From an uncultured Clostridium sp. (GTDB lineage: Bacteria > Bacillota > Clostridia > TANB77 > CAG-508): a DNA stretch of 64,000 nucleotides. Made by a program: the position numbers and the translations under genes. The stretch is taken from assembly GCA_947570695.1 (NCBI GenBank), contig CANOVB010000003.1:1-64000 (forward strand), written 5' to 3'. The notes under the pieces were generated by a model. That model made no database searches. It was not told the DNA's origin and saw only the letters and a list, made by a program, of their open reading frames with translations. Within the stretch, counting starts at the first letter, position 1. Each line of letters begins with the position of its first letter. Below are positions 9,833 through 19,573 of the stretch, one piece after another.

Positions 9833-10567
9833 TTATCTTCCACTTCCATCTTTATCCATTTTTCTAATTCTAGCATAGAATATTAATGCAATTACTATTA
9901 ATACTAATATTACAGATAGTACTACAGATGTTGTTCCTGCTTTTGGCAATGAACCACTTTTTAAGCTTCCTGGATTATTTGTAGATGAAATAATGTTTTT
10001 ATTTGTATTTTTATTTGTATTTTTATTTTGATTCTCATTTTTTGTTGAGTTTTCACTAGGTTTTGGAGTAGGTGTAGGAGTTCCAGTAGGTGTTGGAGTT
10101 GGTTTAGAGTCTCCTGTTACTTTAAGTGAAATAGATGAATCTGAAGGCTTTATATCAATATCTCCATTTGATGTTGATGTTGATTTTAAAGAAATTTTTA
10201 CATCTGATTTACTATCTTCTTTTACTTTAAAAGTTACTTTTAAAGTAGTTTCTTTTGATTTAATAAAATCTCCTTTTTCTTGTACAAATTTTCCATTTTC
10301 TTCATTATACTCTGGTTTTGCCCAACCATTTTGTTGTTCCATTTTTACTAATTCTAAGCTATCTTTGTCATATTCTAATGTACTCATTAAAGCCATTATT
10401 CCTTTTTCGTCATCAATATCTGAAATACTAACATCTACAGTAAATTCTTCATTTTTTGCTAAATCCGTTTTTGGAGTACTTAATGTTACTTTACAAGATG
10501 ATGCATAAACATTGGTTACACTTAGTATTACTAATAAAATTAAAACTATTGATATAATTTTTTTCAT
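9833..10567 (-). CDS. Cell-surface cohesin-domain protein with sortase-like anchor
   Basis: This 244-residue protein has a signal peptide (1-22), a cohesin-like beta domain (about 23-153, with LEYDKDSLELV and NGW motifs), a Pro/Thr linker (155-170), an Asn/Lys-rich spacer and a C-terminal sorting signal: LPKAG (207-211), a hydrophobic segment (about 214-231) and a basic tail. Cohesins bind dockerin modules. The gene upstream in the same operon encodes a dockerin and a related cohesin, so this protein probably displays that partner on the wall. The LPKAG motif departs from LPXTG, so it may instead be held by the membrane segment alone. AAAGGGG precedes the ATG. Confidence 0.75.
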   Translation of the reverse strand: MKKIISIVLILLVILSVTNVYASSCKVTLSTPKTDLAKNEEFTVDVSISDIDDEKGIMALMSTLEYDKDSLELVKMEQQNGWAKPEYNEENGKFVQEKGDFIKSKETTLKVTFKVKEDSKSDVKISLKSTSTSNGDIDIKPSDSSISLKVTGDSKPTPTPTGTPTPTPKPSENSTKNENQNKNTNKNTNKNIISSTNNPGSLKSGSLPKAGTTSVVLSVILVLIVIALIFYARIRKMDKDGSGR

Positions 10568-10616
10568 TTTTTTCCCCTTTCAATATCTTTATTTAAATAT
10601 ATGATAAATTTATTTT

Positions 10617-13600
10617 TTAGTCTCCTATTAAAATCATTTTGATTTGTGCTAAATCTGTTATAGTAACATCGTTACTGTAATTGATGTCTGCAGCTTTAAG
10701 TGAATTTCCTTCTAGTAATACTTTTTCAATTAAATGTAATTTTACTTTTGCTAAATCTGTAATTGAAATTAAACCATCTTCGTTAGTGTCACCTGCTACT
10801 ATTATTGTGAATGTAAGGCTACCTGCTTTTAATGTCATTCCTGTTGCAACTAAATCATTATCTCCTATTTCATTTCCAGCCTTATTTAAAATTACTATTT
10901 CTGGGTTTGCTACTACATTTTCTTTAAATTCAATAAACTTAGTATTTGCAGACACTTTTGTTATAAAATGATTTTCCTCGTCTATATCATATTTCTCAGA
11001 TACTATTGAATCTGGTAATTGTTCTTTTGATATATTTATATCTAATTTTGCATCAGGTGATAAAATATCTATATCTGTATTACTTGCAATAATATTTTTT
11101 ACCTTAATAGTAGTTTCTATAGCTTCTGATACTGTATCTTTTACTTTAAATTTGATTTTAAAAATAGTGCTATCACTATTTATATATCTATCATTATCTA
11201 ATACAAATTTTAAATTTTCTTCATTAAATCCGTCTTTTATATCCCAACCATCAGTTGGTTCAATACTTATTCTTTCTAATACATTTTTGTCATATTCTAA
11301 TTGTCCTGTTAAAGCAATTAAACCTTTTTCTATATTTTCAAAATTATTTACATTTACACTTACTTCAAATTCATTTCCTGGATATATTGAATCTTCACTT
11401 ACTTTTGTAATTGATGTTGAAAATCCAGAATTAATCATTGTTACTGTACAAGGTGTACTTTCTACTTCTTCACTAGATGTTTCTACCGTTGTTGTAACTT
11501 TTAAAGTATAGCTTCCAGCACTTTGCGCTGTTGCATTAGATACTTCTAGTACTTTATTTATTTTTCCTTCCAATTTTACTCCGTCTTTATACCATTGATA
11601 AGTTTGAATTCCAGGTGTTTCAGTGACTGTAGGTGTTATTCTTAGAGTTGAATTTATTATTCCAACTACTGTTTCTGGCATTGTTATTTGTGCTGGTTCA
11701 GCCTTTGGTACTACTGCAACTTCTCCTTTTGCTTCTTCAGCTTGAACAACTGCTTTTGACACAAATCTTGCTTCTACTATATTATTTCCATCTTTTATAT
11801 CATTATAACTTATATTTAAATTCATTGAATCTTTATTTGTTATTTCGATTGAATTTCCAAAAGCTGTTATTGATTCAATTTCATATCCATTATCTGAAAC
11901 TATATTAAGTGTTGATGATTCTCCTTCAGCTAATGTAACTATATTTCCGTCTTCTCTACTAGCTCCATTTATTTGACCACCATCTGTAGCCGATACTATA
12001 ACTGCTTTTTCTTGAATTGCAGTTCCATCGTTTTCTGTTACTGCTATTGCAAAAGGACTAAATGAGTCACACGTAACAATTAAGCCATATTGTGTTACTA
12101 CACAAGGAATTTCTTCTACTCCTGTTACATTACCTTGTGCATCTCTTTTAAAGTGATATGCTTTGAATGTAACACCTGCATCGTCTGGTCCATATCCTGT
12201 AGGGAAACCAAGAGATAATCTTAACTTATGTCCTGTCTTTACAACATATTTTTTACATACATTTAATGAAATATTATATGTTTCACTTGTAACCAATCCT
12301 TGTTCCCCTAATTGTTCTTCCATTAAATTATTCATTGCTTCTTTTTCTGTTTGAGTTGTTCTTGTTGTTACTAACGCAATTCTACTTTTTAATTTTTCTG
12401 ATACTGGTGTTCCATCACTTGTTTGCCATCCATTCATTGATAAATCTTCATTTTCAAGAAGAGTTGGTCTAGCAAATACATTCCAGCTTTTTGCTTTATT
12501 CATGCTATAAGCACATGCGATTGTATTAGAAGCACCATAAGAAATATAGTTTGGCTCTTTATTACTATTCTTTCCAACTAAACCAGTTAAATAAATTCTA
12601 TATGTTGCATTATCATCTGCAAACATTTTACTAAATGTTAAATCAAATGTTATTCTGCGTTTTCCATCAAAAGTAAAGTTTTCTATTTTTGATTCAGCAA
12701 CACCTGTTGCTCCTGATGATTCCATTCTATAACCTGGCTCTGTTGCTCCATTAGCTAATACTAAATCATCATCATAAGTAACATCAACATGATAAGTAGG
12801 TCCTACAGTAAGTGTAGCTGTCGCTGGTGGTGTCTGAGTTTTAATATAAGGTGGAGCCTTATATATTCCGCTTGGATTATATAATTTTCCAGATTGTGCC
12901 ACAAAATCAGATTCATCGCCTTGATATGATAAGTATAAAGGATTGTTTTTATAATCTCCTGGTGCTAAAGTTGTTACAGCAAATTCAACATATTCTGAAT
13001 TTGGTACACTTATATAAATGTGATCATCATAATCAACAAATCCACCTGCATATACATCTGATAAAAAATATCCCCATTTACCTTCAATCCATTTATCATC
13101 ACCTGGTCTATATTCATGATATTTCATTAATATATACTTTCCATCTTTGGCTGCTTCTTTATATCCTTTATTATTATAACTAATATAGAAATCTCCTGCT
13201 CTATATTCTTCTGTTTCTGTTCCATCTTGTTTAAATTTTATTAATAATCCATTATTATTTGTTACCATATCAATACCATAGTCTTCTGCATTTAATTCTG
13301 GATATGAAAATGTATAATTACCTGCTGCTTCAACAGTTCCTAAGGCAACATGCTCTTTATTCATAGTTTCTATACCAACCATGCAATATCTTGTATTTTC
13401 AAATCCCTCTTTTATATCGCTTCCTGGTATAAAGTCTGGAGAAGTAGTATCCATAGTAGCATCACGTAAGAATGGATCATCTAGTGTAGCATCCATTGCA
13501 TACCAAACTTTTTCTGTGCTTCTTGCAAGTGTTTCTTTTTCTATTTCTACATAATTCCACATATGAGGAACTGCTGCAGAGCCTTCTGATTGATGTGTGC

Positions 13601-14360
13601 CTTGTACAAGGATATTGTTTATTTCTAATTTATCTAATATTACTTTTAATGCTCTTGCATATCCCTCACATACAGCTTCTTTTTTTACAAGTGCACCATA
13701 TGGTGTTCCTAAAAAGCCTTCATTTCCTTCTTGGCAATCTGTTTCCAATCTATAACCTGTATTATTAATTATTTCATTATGTGCAAGCTTAATTTGCTCT
13801 ACTATTCTATTTTGATTTTCATTTACTTCAATATTGTTAGCTTTTTGAGTAATTTCATTTACCTTTGTATTAAATTCCTCAATAGCTGTTTCAACTTCAT
13901 TTTGGTTATTAAATCCTTGTGTATAATAATTTGCATATCTTCCTGATCCTAAATATGCATGGTAATTATTATTTGCATCTTTTGTTACTCTTATTGATAA
14001 ACATTGAAAATTTACATAAAATACTTCTGGATAATCTGCATAAAATGCATATCTTGCTGCATATACTGATGCATTTAAATTAGAACTACCTTTTTCATAT
14101 TCTTTAACTTGTTCTTGTGTTAAATAACCATTTTCAACTAAATCATAGTTTTGATTTCCAGTTTTTAATATACCTTTATTATGCATCTCTACTAAAGCAT
14201 TGTATATTATTTTAGAAGTATCATCAAGTTGATTGTAATGAAATTTTCCATTCTCTTGATTTTCTTCTGCATAAACAAAATCACTTAATGTAATCCAACT
14301 AATTTGAGATACAAAAAGTGCAATAAGTAAAAAAATAATTACTAATTTTTTAAGTTTCAT
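10617..14360 (-). CDS. Secreted transglutaminase-like protein with cohesin and dockerin modules
   Basis: A 1247-residue secreted protein. Domains by eye: signal peptide (1-31); transglutaminase-like core with an intact triad Cys231 (AVCEGYA), His266 (PHMWNYV) and Asp290 (YAMDATLDDP); a long beta-rich middle (about 300-890); an Ig-like domain (about 895-975, YQWYKDG); a cohesin-like domain (about 977-1109) similar to that of the next gene; a linker; and a type I dockerin (1189-1247) with two calcium loops, DTNEDGLISITD and DINYSNDVTITD. Such cores cleave or cross-link peptide bonds. The dockerin could attach it to the anchored cohesin 49 bases downstream. No glycoside hydrolase is nearby, so a cellulosome role is unlikely. 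Confidence 0.8.
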   Translation of the reverse strand: MKLKKLVIIFLLIALFVSQISWITLSDFVYAEENQENGKFHYNQLDDTSKIIYNALVEMHNKGILKTGNQNYDLVENGYLTQEQVKEYEKGSSNLNASVYAARYAFYADYPEVFYVNFQCLSIRVTKDANNNYHAYLGSGRYANYYTQGFNNQNEVETAIEEFNTKVNEITQKANNIEVNENQNRIVEQIKLAHNEIINNTGYRLETDCQEGNEGFLGTPYGALVKKEAVCEGYARALKVILDKLEINNILVQGTHQSEGSAAVPHMWNYVEIEKETLARSTEKVWYAMDATLDDPFLRDATMDTTSPDFIPGSDIKEGFENTRYCMVGIETMNKEHVALGTVEAAGNYTFSYPELNAEDYGIDMVTNNNGLLIKFKQDGTETEEYRAGDFYISYNNKGYKEAAKDGKYILMKYHEYRPGDDKWIEGKWGYFLSDVYAGGFVDYDDHIYISVPNSEYVEFAVTTLAPGDYKNNPLYLSYQGDESDFVAQSGKLYNPSGIYKAPPYIKTQTPPATATLTVGPTYHVDVTYDDDLVLANGATEPGYRMESSGATGVAESKIENFTFDGKRRITFDLTFSKMFADDNATYRIYLTGLVGKNSNKEPNYISYGASNTIACAYSMNKAKSWNVFARPTLLENEDLSMNGWQTSDGTPVSEKLKSRIALVTTRTTQTEKEAMNNLMEEQLGEQGLVTSETYNISLNVCKKYVVKTGHKLRLSLGFPTGYGPDDAGVTFKAYHFKRDAQGNVTGVEEIPCVVTQYGLIVTCDSFSPFAIAVTENDGTAIQEKAVIVSATDGGQINGASREDGNIVTLAEGESSTLNIVSDNGYEIESITAFGNSIEITNKDSMNLNISYNDIKDGNNIVEARFVSKAVVQAEEAKGEVAVVPKAEPAQITMPETVVGIINSTLRITPTVTETPGIQTYQWYKDGVKLEGKINKVLEVSNATAQSAGSYTLKVTTTVETSSEEVESTPCTVTMINSGFSTSITKVSEDSIYPGNEFEVSVNVNNFENIEKGLIALTGQLEYDKNVLERISIEPTDGWDIKDGFNEENLKFVLDNDRYINSDSTIFKIKFKVKDTVSEAIETTIKVKNIIASNTDIDILSPDAKLDINISKEQLPDSIVSEKYDIDEENHFITKVSANTKFIEFKENVVANPEIVILNKAGNEIGDNDLVATGMTLKAGSLTFTIIVAGDTNEDGLISITDLAKVKLHLIEKVLLEGNSLKAADINYSNDVTITDLAQIKMILIGD

Positions 14361-14733
14361 AAAATAAATTTCTCCTTCTTAATGTTTTTATAATACTAAA
14401 GTTTTTGCCAAACCCTAGATAACATATATTTTACCATGTTTTTCCAAGTTAGTCAATCAAAAATACAATCTTTTGTTTGCTTTTTTATTACATTTTTTTG
14501 CTTTTTTACTTTTTTTTTACATTTTGTTTACATATTGATTAAAATTACTTTATGTAAATCTTTCAATAGATTATTTATTATGTTTCCAGATAACTGCCCT
14601 TCAACATTTTTATTTATAAAAATATCTTTTTCCTCTATTATTTATTAGACATAAAAATTTAGATTATATATTTTAAAGTTTTTTACTACTGAAAAAATAT
14701 ATAATCTAGATTGCCTTCGATATTTTGTTAAGT
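14361..14733. other. Intergenic region with a long AT-rich hairpin
   Basis: Arms TAGATTATATATTTT (14660-14674) and its complement (14694-14708) form a 15-bp stem just after the bceB-like stop and probably terminate that minus-strand operon. The rest is T-rich leader DNA of the dockerin gene, with a possible -10 at the TAGTATTAT near its 3' end. No gene seen. Confidence 0.5.
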
Positions 14734-16839
14734 CTAGTCTTTTATTATATTTTTGCTTCCTATATATGTTGCTACAAAATATGCTCCATATACTACTCCC
14801 ATAATTATTACAGTTACAATAATGGATGGAAGCAAATCTTTTGCTGATGCTATTCCTGATAACATATTAAGAGCAAATTGAATGCCAAAGACTGAATGAA
14901 TTATAGCAAGCAATAATGGCATTCCAAAAAATATTCCAATTTGAACAAATAATGATTTATTTATCATTTTTTCATCACAGCCTATTTTTCTAAGAATTGT
15001 ATATCTTTGTTTATTATCTGAACTTTCAGTTAGTTGCTTTAATGCTAATATTGCGCAACTTGCTATTAAGAAAATTGTTCCTAAATAAATTGCTATAAAT
15101 GTAACTATAGTTGCTATTCCTAAACTGGCTTCTATAATAGATATTTTTGTCACTCCATCAATTTCTAAGCCTTTATTATTCAAATTTTGTATTAAAGCAG
15201 AAACCTCATTTCCTTCTGTATTACTACTTGAAAAAAATTGCTCAATTCTTTCTTTTTCTTCATCTGTATTTGCATTATAATTTGATACTAAAAGCCATTC
15301 TTCTTGCATTTCTTCAGTCACGTTACAAGTATCAGGAACTAAGATTATACCCGTATTTGTATGACTAGTTGACATTATTGCAAACCCACTTTTACATTCA
15401 CTATATTTTGATTTATACTGTTTTCCTGCAATTTGTAAAATATGATTTCCTCCACTTAGGACTTTATTTCTTATTTCCTCTTGGCTTTTAAATTCACATA
15501 ATACTATATATTCATCATCATTTAATTCGTATTCATTATTACCATATAATTTTGCAATTTTATTATAATCAGAAATTTTAATTATTGTTTCTGCTGCATT
15601 ATATTGTATCATTGGGTATTTTGCTTTAAACTCTTCTATTTTATCTCCAAAGAAAACTTCCCATGTTAAATCATTAGTTGCATATATTGGTACTTCTACT
15701 ACATCTTTTAGTAAATTCATATTAAATCCATTATTTATTAATGTCTCTGAAATTGGTACTAGTGAATCTTTTCTTTGTTCTTCATTATAAATTGTTTCCC
15801 TTCCATATCTATTTACAGTTCTTTCAGGTAAATTTGCTGTTTTATAAAGATTTAAATCTACTGGTGTCATTTCAATTAAATCACTTTGCATTGTATTTCT
15901 TAATGCTAAGCTTGAAGATAGTATAGAAATAGTCATAAATAACATTAAACAAATTACACTCATACTAATTACTGTTGTATTTATTTTATTATTGATCTGT
16001 CTTAAAATAAACATATTTGTGTTTTTTAAATAAATACTTTTAACAGATTTTATAATACTTAATATAAACCCTGATAAAGACCAAAATATTAGTATTGTAC
16101 TTATAATTCCCATTAAAATTGGTGATACCATTTTATCAGCACTTGATAATGATTGTGCATCAGCAGTTACTTTCCAATAAGCATATCCTAATACTATAAC
16201 AGCTATTATGAAAGTAAAAATACAAATAATTGGATTTTTAATTTTTATTTTTTCATTCTTCTTTGTGGCATTTAAAAGATTTATTAATTTATATCTTGAA
16301 ATATTCATCGTATTAAATATCATTACTGCAATATACATTATTGCAAAATATATACATGTTTTAATACAAGCTTCTTTAGAAAACACAAACTCAAATTTAC
16401 TCATATCTGCTTCAAACATTTTTCCTACTAAAATTGTCATAAATTGAGAAGCAAAAATTCCAAGTATTAATCCAATAGTTAAAGATATTATTCCAATAAA
16501 CACTGTTTCTAGTAAAATAATCTTTGATATTTGTCTTTTTCCCATTCCTAACGTCATATATATACCAAATTCTTTTTTACGCCTATTTATTAAAAAATTA
16601 TTTGCATAAACTATCAATAATCCTAATATTACAGAAACAAATACAGAAACCATTTCAAGCATTTGTATCATAAGTTGTATAATAGATCTTTGTGATTTTG
16701 AAACTTCAATCATTGCTTGTTGACTATCTAGAGAGTTAAACATATAAAAAATTCCAATACCTAATACTAATGTTAAAAAATATATTGTGTAATCTTTAAA
16801 ACTTTTCTTTAAATTCTTTAATGATAACTTAAATAACAT
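14734..16839 (-). CDS. BceB-like ABC transporter permease
   Basis: A 701-residue FtsX-family permease of the peptide-antibiotic resistance (BceB) type: one N-terminal membrane segment, a group of three, a long extracellular domain between membrane segments about 8 and 9 (roughly residues 310-530), and two final ones. In this family the extracellular domain senses bacitracin-like peptides or lipid II cycle intermediates and signals to a BceS kinase. I start at ATG 16839 rather than the GTG at 16842 because of the GGAGGTG spacing. It overlaps the ATPase gene by 11 bases. No kinase is adjacent; the BceRS-like pair lies 24 kb away. Confidence 0.85.
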   Translation of the reverse strand: MLFKLSLKNLKKSFKDYTIYFLTLVLGIGIFYMFNSLDSQQAMIEVSKSQRSIIQLMIQMLEMVSVFVSVILGLLIVYANNFLINRRKKEFGIYMTLGMGKRQISKIILLETVFIGIISLTIGLILGIFASQFMTILVGKMFEADMSKFEFVFSKEACIKTCIYFAIMYIAVMIFNTMNISRYKLINLLNATKKNEKIKIKNPIICIFTFIIAVIVLGYAYWKVTADAQSLSSADKMVSPILMGIISTILIFWSLSGFILSIIKSVKSIYLKNTNMFILRQINNKINTTVISMSVICLMLFMTISILSSSLALRNTMQSDLIEMTPVDLNLYKTANLPERTVNRYGRETIYNEEQRKDSLVPISETLINNGFNMNLLKDVVEVPIYATNDLTWEVFFGDKIEEFKAKYPMIQYNAAETIIKISDYNKIAKLYGNNEYELNDDEYIVLCEFKSQEEIRNKVLSGGNHILQIAGKQYKSKYSECKSGFAIMSTSHTNTGIILVPDTCNVTEEMQEEWLLVSNYNANTDEEKERIEQFFSSSNTEGNEVSALIQNLNNKGLEIDGVTKISIIEASLGIATIVTFIAIYLGTIFLIASCAILALKQLTESSDNKQRYTILRKIGCDEKMINKSLFVQIGIFFGMPLLLAIIHSVFGIQFALNMLSGIASAKDLLPSIIVTVIIMGVVYGAYFVATYIGSKNIIKD

Positions 16840-17596
16840 CACTTAATTCACCTCCAAGAAGCGTTTGTACCTCGATTATTTTCTCAAAGAATTGTTTTCT
16901 AGTATCATTTCCTTTTATTAACTCATTAAAAACTTTACCATCTTTTATAAATATTATTCTTTCTGCATAGCTTGCTGTAAATGCATCATGTGTAACCATT
17001 ACTATACTTGCATTTAGTGATTGATTTAGGTATTCAAATGTTCCAAGTAATTGTCTTGCAGATTTACTATCTAATGCTCCTGTTGGTTCATCTGCAAGAA
17101 CTATTTTAGGATCTGTTATAATTGCTCTTGCTGATGCAATTCTTTGTTTTTGTCCTCCTGATACCTGATATGGATATTTATTTAAAATTTCTGTAATTTC
17201 TAATTCTTGTGCTATTCTCTTTACCTTTTTATCTATTGTTGTTGAATTAAGTTTTTGAATTGTCAATGCTAAAGCAATATTTTCATAAGCTGTTAGCGTA
17301 TCTAGTAAATTAAAATCTTGAAATATAAATCCTAGTTCTTCTCTTCTAAATTTATTTAAGTCATTTCCTTTTAATTTAGTAATATCTTTTCCATTAATAA
17401 TAATATGTCCTGATGTTACTTTATCTATTGTAGATATACAATTTAATAATGTTGTTTTTCCGGAACCACTTGCTCCCATTATACCAACAAATTCTCCGTT
17501 TGCTACATTAAAACTAATATTATCTATCGCTTTTGTTAAATTAGATTTATTTCCATAATACTTTTCAATGTTTTTAACCTCTAATATATTTTCCAT
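16829..17596 (-). CDS. BceA-like ABC transporter ATPase
   Basis: A 255-residue ATPase of the MacB/BceA group with Walker A GASGSGKTT near residue 41, Q-loop FQDFNLL, signature VSGGQKQR and Walker B VLADEPTGALDS. It powers the permease encoded by the overlapping downstream gene. ATG start, with AAGGAG upstream. A BceR-like box stands about 120 bases upstream (17716-17729). Substrate not determined; peptide antibiotics are usual for the family. Confidence 0.88.
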   Translation of the reverse strand: MENILEVKNIEKYYGNKSNLTKAIDNISFNVANGEFVGIMGASGSGKTTLLNCISTIDKVTSGHIIINGKDITKLKGNDLNKFRREELGFIFQDFNLLDTLTAYENIALALTIQKLNSTTIDKKVKRIAQELEITEILNKYPYQVSGGQKQRIASARAIITDPKIVLADEPTGALDSKSARQLLGTFEYLNQSLNASIVMVTHDAFTASYAERIIFIKDGKVFNELIKGNDTRKQFFEKIIEVQTLLGGELSDVI

Positions 17597-17710
17597 ATTA
17601 AAACTCCTTTCAGTTTAGAAAATGACATTTCAAATTTTTTATTTCATTTCCTTACTATGCAATTTATTATAAAGCATTTTTATACATCTCAACATCGATT
17701 TACATTACAA

Positions 17711-17734
17711 AAACCTTACATTCACGTAAGGTTT
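17711..17734. promoter_or_regulatory. BceR-like box / terminator upstream of bceAB
   Basis: Arms AAACCTTAC and GTAAGGTTT flank ATTCAC. Within it TTACA-TTCA-CGTAA (17716-17729) matches the BceR-type consensus TNACA-N4-TGTAA at all but one position. It could also be the terminator of the AI-2E family gene ending at 17745, since T residues follow on the minus strand. Both roles are possible. Confidence 0.5.
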
Positions 17735-17744
17735 CAAAAAAAAA

Positions 17745-18869
17745 TTATATAAAATTTTTTAATCGCTTGTCAACATCATTTTTTATAATAGTATATATAA
17801 CTGATATAAAAGGGACTCCTAAAAGCATACCTGCAAATCCAAATAAGCTTCCACCTATTGTAACTGCAAGTAATACCCACATACCTGGAAGTCCTACTGA
17901 TCCGCCAACTACTTTTGGATAAATAACATTACCTTCAATTTGTTGTAAAATCAAAACAAAAATAACAAATGTTATTACTTTTATTGGTTCTACAGATACA
18001 ATTAAAATTGCTCCTACAATAATTCCTATAAAAGCTCCTACTACTGGAATTAAGGCCGTTACTCCAATTAAAACACCTATAGGTATAGCATAAGGTATCT
18101 TTAGAAGCAGCATACCTATTATACATAAACTTCCTAATATAGTAGCTTCTAAGCATTGAACTGTAAAAAAGCTTTTAAAAATTTTATTTGCAGTTTTTGC
18201 AGTTTCAATTATTTTTGTAGCAGTAGTTTCTTTTAAATAGGCTTTTAAGAATTTTATACATTGCATTTGTAATTTTTCTTTTCCTGTTAATATATATATC
18301 GAAAATACTATAGCAATAACCAAATTTACTATTACTCCTACAACACCTATTACTACAGATATTGAAGAACTTAATAATCCTGATATAAATATCATTAATT
18401 CATTTTTTATACTTTCTTGATCAAAATTAATATTTGTCATTAATGCATCTAAATCTTTTAAATTATCTGTATTATTTTCTATAAATTTGCTTATTTCTTC
18501 TGCATAATATGGTATATTTCTAATTAATAATTCTACTACATCTATAAGCTCTGGTAAAATTAATTTAATAATTAAAAAAAATACTAGTGCTATAACAATA
18601 ATTGCTAAAATCAAGGATATCGTTCTTAAAAAACTTTTATTTTTAATTAAAGGCTTTTTTCCATTTTTTAATCTGGCTATTTTTTTTTCAAAAAATGCCA
18701 TTGGTATATTTAAAATAAAAGCTAGAGCTCCTCCTAAAATAAATGGAAATAATATTTCTGTTATTTTACTAATAAAACTATTTATTACTGCCAAATTATT
18801 TATTGCCCAATATATAATTATTGTCAAAACTACTAATTGAAATACTTTTTTGAAATCTTTTTTCTCCAT
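17745..18869 (-). CDS. AI-2E family transporter (PerM/YtvI-like membrane protein)
   Basis: A 374-residue protein with about eight hydrophobic segments: a pair near the N-terminus, one near 70-95, an amphipathic soluble stretch near 105-150, then a cluster from about 160 to 350. The PNP-GVLIGV-ALIPVVGAFIG region and the PKVVGGSVGLPGMWVLLA motif are typical of the AI-2E exporter/PerM/YtvI family, whose members include sodium-driven exporters and spore-related proteins. Substrate cannot be told from sequence. It is followed 12 bases upstream by the S51 peptidase gene and may share its transcript. Confidence 0.85.
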   Translation of the reverse strand: MEKKDFKKVFQLVVLTIIIYWAINNLAVINSFISKITEILFPFILGGALAFILNIPMAFFEKKIARLKNGKKPLIKNKSFLRTISLILAIIVIALVFFLIIKLILPELIDVVELLIRNIPYYAEEISKFIENNTDNLKDLDALMTNINFDQESIKNELMIFISGLLSSSISVVIGVVGVIVNLVIAIVFSIYILTGKEKLQMQCIKFLKAYLKETTATKIIETAKTANKIFKSFFTVQCLEATILGSLCIIGMLLLKIPYAIPIGVLIGVTALIPVVGAFIGIIVGAILIVSVEPIKVITFVIFVLILQQIEGNVIYPKVVGGSVGLPGMWVLLAVTIGGSLFGFAGMLLGVPFISVIYTIIKNDVDKRLKNFI

Positions 18870-18880
18870 ATATTTCCCCT

Positions 18881-19555
18881 CTATTTAAAGTTTTTTCCAA
18901 ATGAGTCAACATTTCCTCCTACAAAATATATATTACCATCATTATAAAATACAGCTTGTTCATCTGTTATAGCATATACAGGATATTCATTATCTTTTAA
19001 TACATCTTCTAAAAAGTCCTTAGTCCATTTTAAATGATCTTTTCTCATATAATGAGGAACTATACTAAAATTTACAAGTCCAAGTTCAGGATTTTTTATA
19101 ACCTCAGATTTCTCTAAATTATATCTTTCCTTCCAAAATCTTTCACTTGTAATTTGTTTGCATAAGGCCATACTTCCAGCAGAAGTTCCCATTAAGACCT
19201 TTGTATTTGCATATTTTTCAAACAAATCTACAGTATTTGTTTTTCTAAACAACTCTGATAATATATGTTGTTTTCCTCCTACTAAATAAATTATATCCGC
19301 ATTGTCCATCCTTGCATCTATCTCTTCTTTATCATAAGCAAGAAAATTTATAAAATCTATATTTCCACCTATATATTTTTCTATATTAGATAATTCTTTT
19401 ATAAGCCACCTTTTGTTTTTTTCTTTGCTAAGTCCTGTTGCAGCTTCATTTATTATTGCTATATTAATATTTTCTAGAGATTTTCCAACTAATTTGCTTA
19501 CTTCATTTGCAATTTTCTCTGTAGTAAAACCAAATGATGATATACATAATTTCAT
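18881..19555 (-). CDS. Peptidase S51 family protein (PepE-like)
   Basis: A 224-residue cytoplasmic protein of the class I glutamine-amidotransferase-like fold. The nucleophile elbow is GTSAGS with Ser125, as in aspartyl dipeptidase PepE and cyanophycinase; LVGGKQ near 91-96 and VPHYMRKDH near 185 are further family features. Related enzymes cleave Asp-X dipeptides. GGAGGAAG precedes the ATG. It lies between the efflux permease (18 bases upstream) and the AI-2E family gene, probably in one transcript. Exact substrate unknown. Confidence 0.8.
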   Translation of the reverse strand: MKLCISSFGFTTEKIANEVSKLVGKSLENINIAIINEAATGLSKEKNKRWLIKELSNIEKYIGGNIDFINFLAYDKEEIDARMDNADIIYLVGGKQHILSELFRKTNTVDLFEKYANTKVLMGTSAGSMALCKQITSERFWKERYNLEKSEVIKNPELGLVNFSIVPHYMRKDHLKWTKDFLEDVLKDNEYPVYAITDEQAVFYNDGNIYFVGGNVDSFGKNFK

Positions 19556-19573
19556 TTTATTCTTCCTCCAAAT

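Noticed and set aside
11633..13768. Several plus-strand frames within the dockerin protein gene
   Set aside because: Leu/Phe/His-rich shadow translations of an AT-rich coding strand; no start signals, no recognisable motif.
9833..14360. Cellulosome locus
   Set aside because: Cohesin and dockerin are present, but there is no glycoside hydrolase, carbohydrate-binding module or multi-cohesin scaffoldin in the window.
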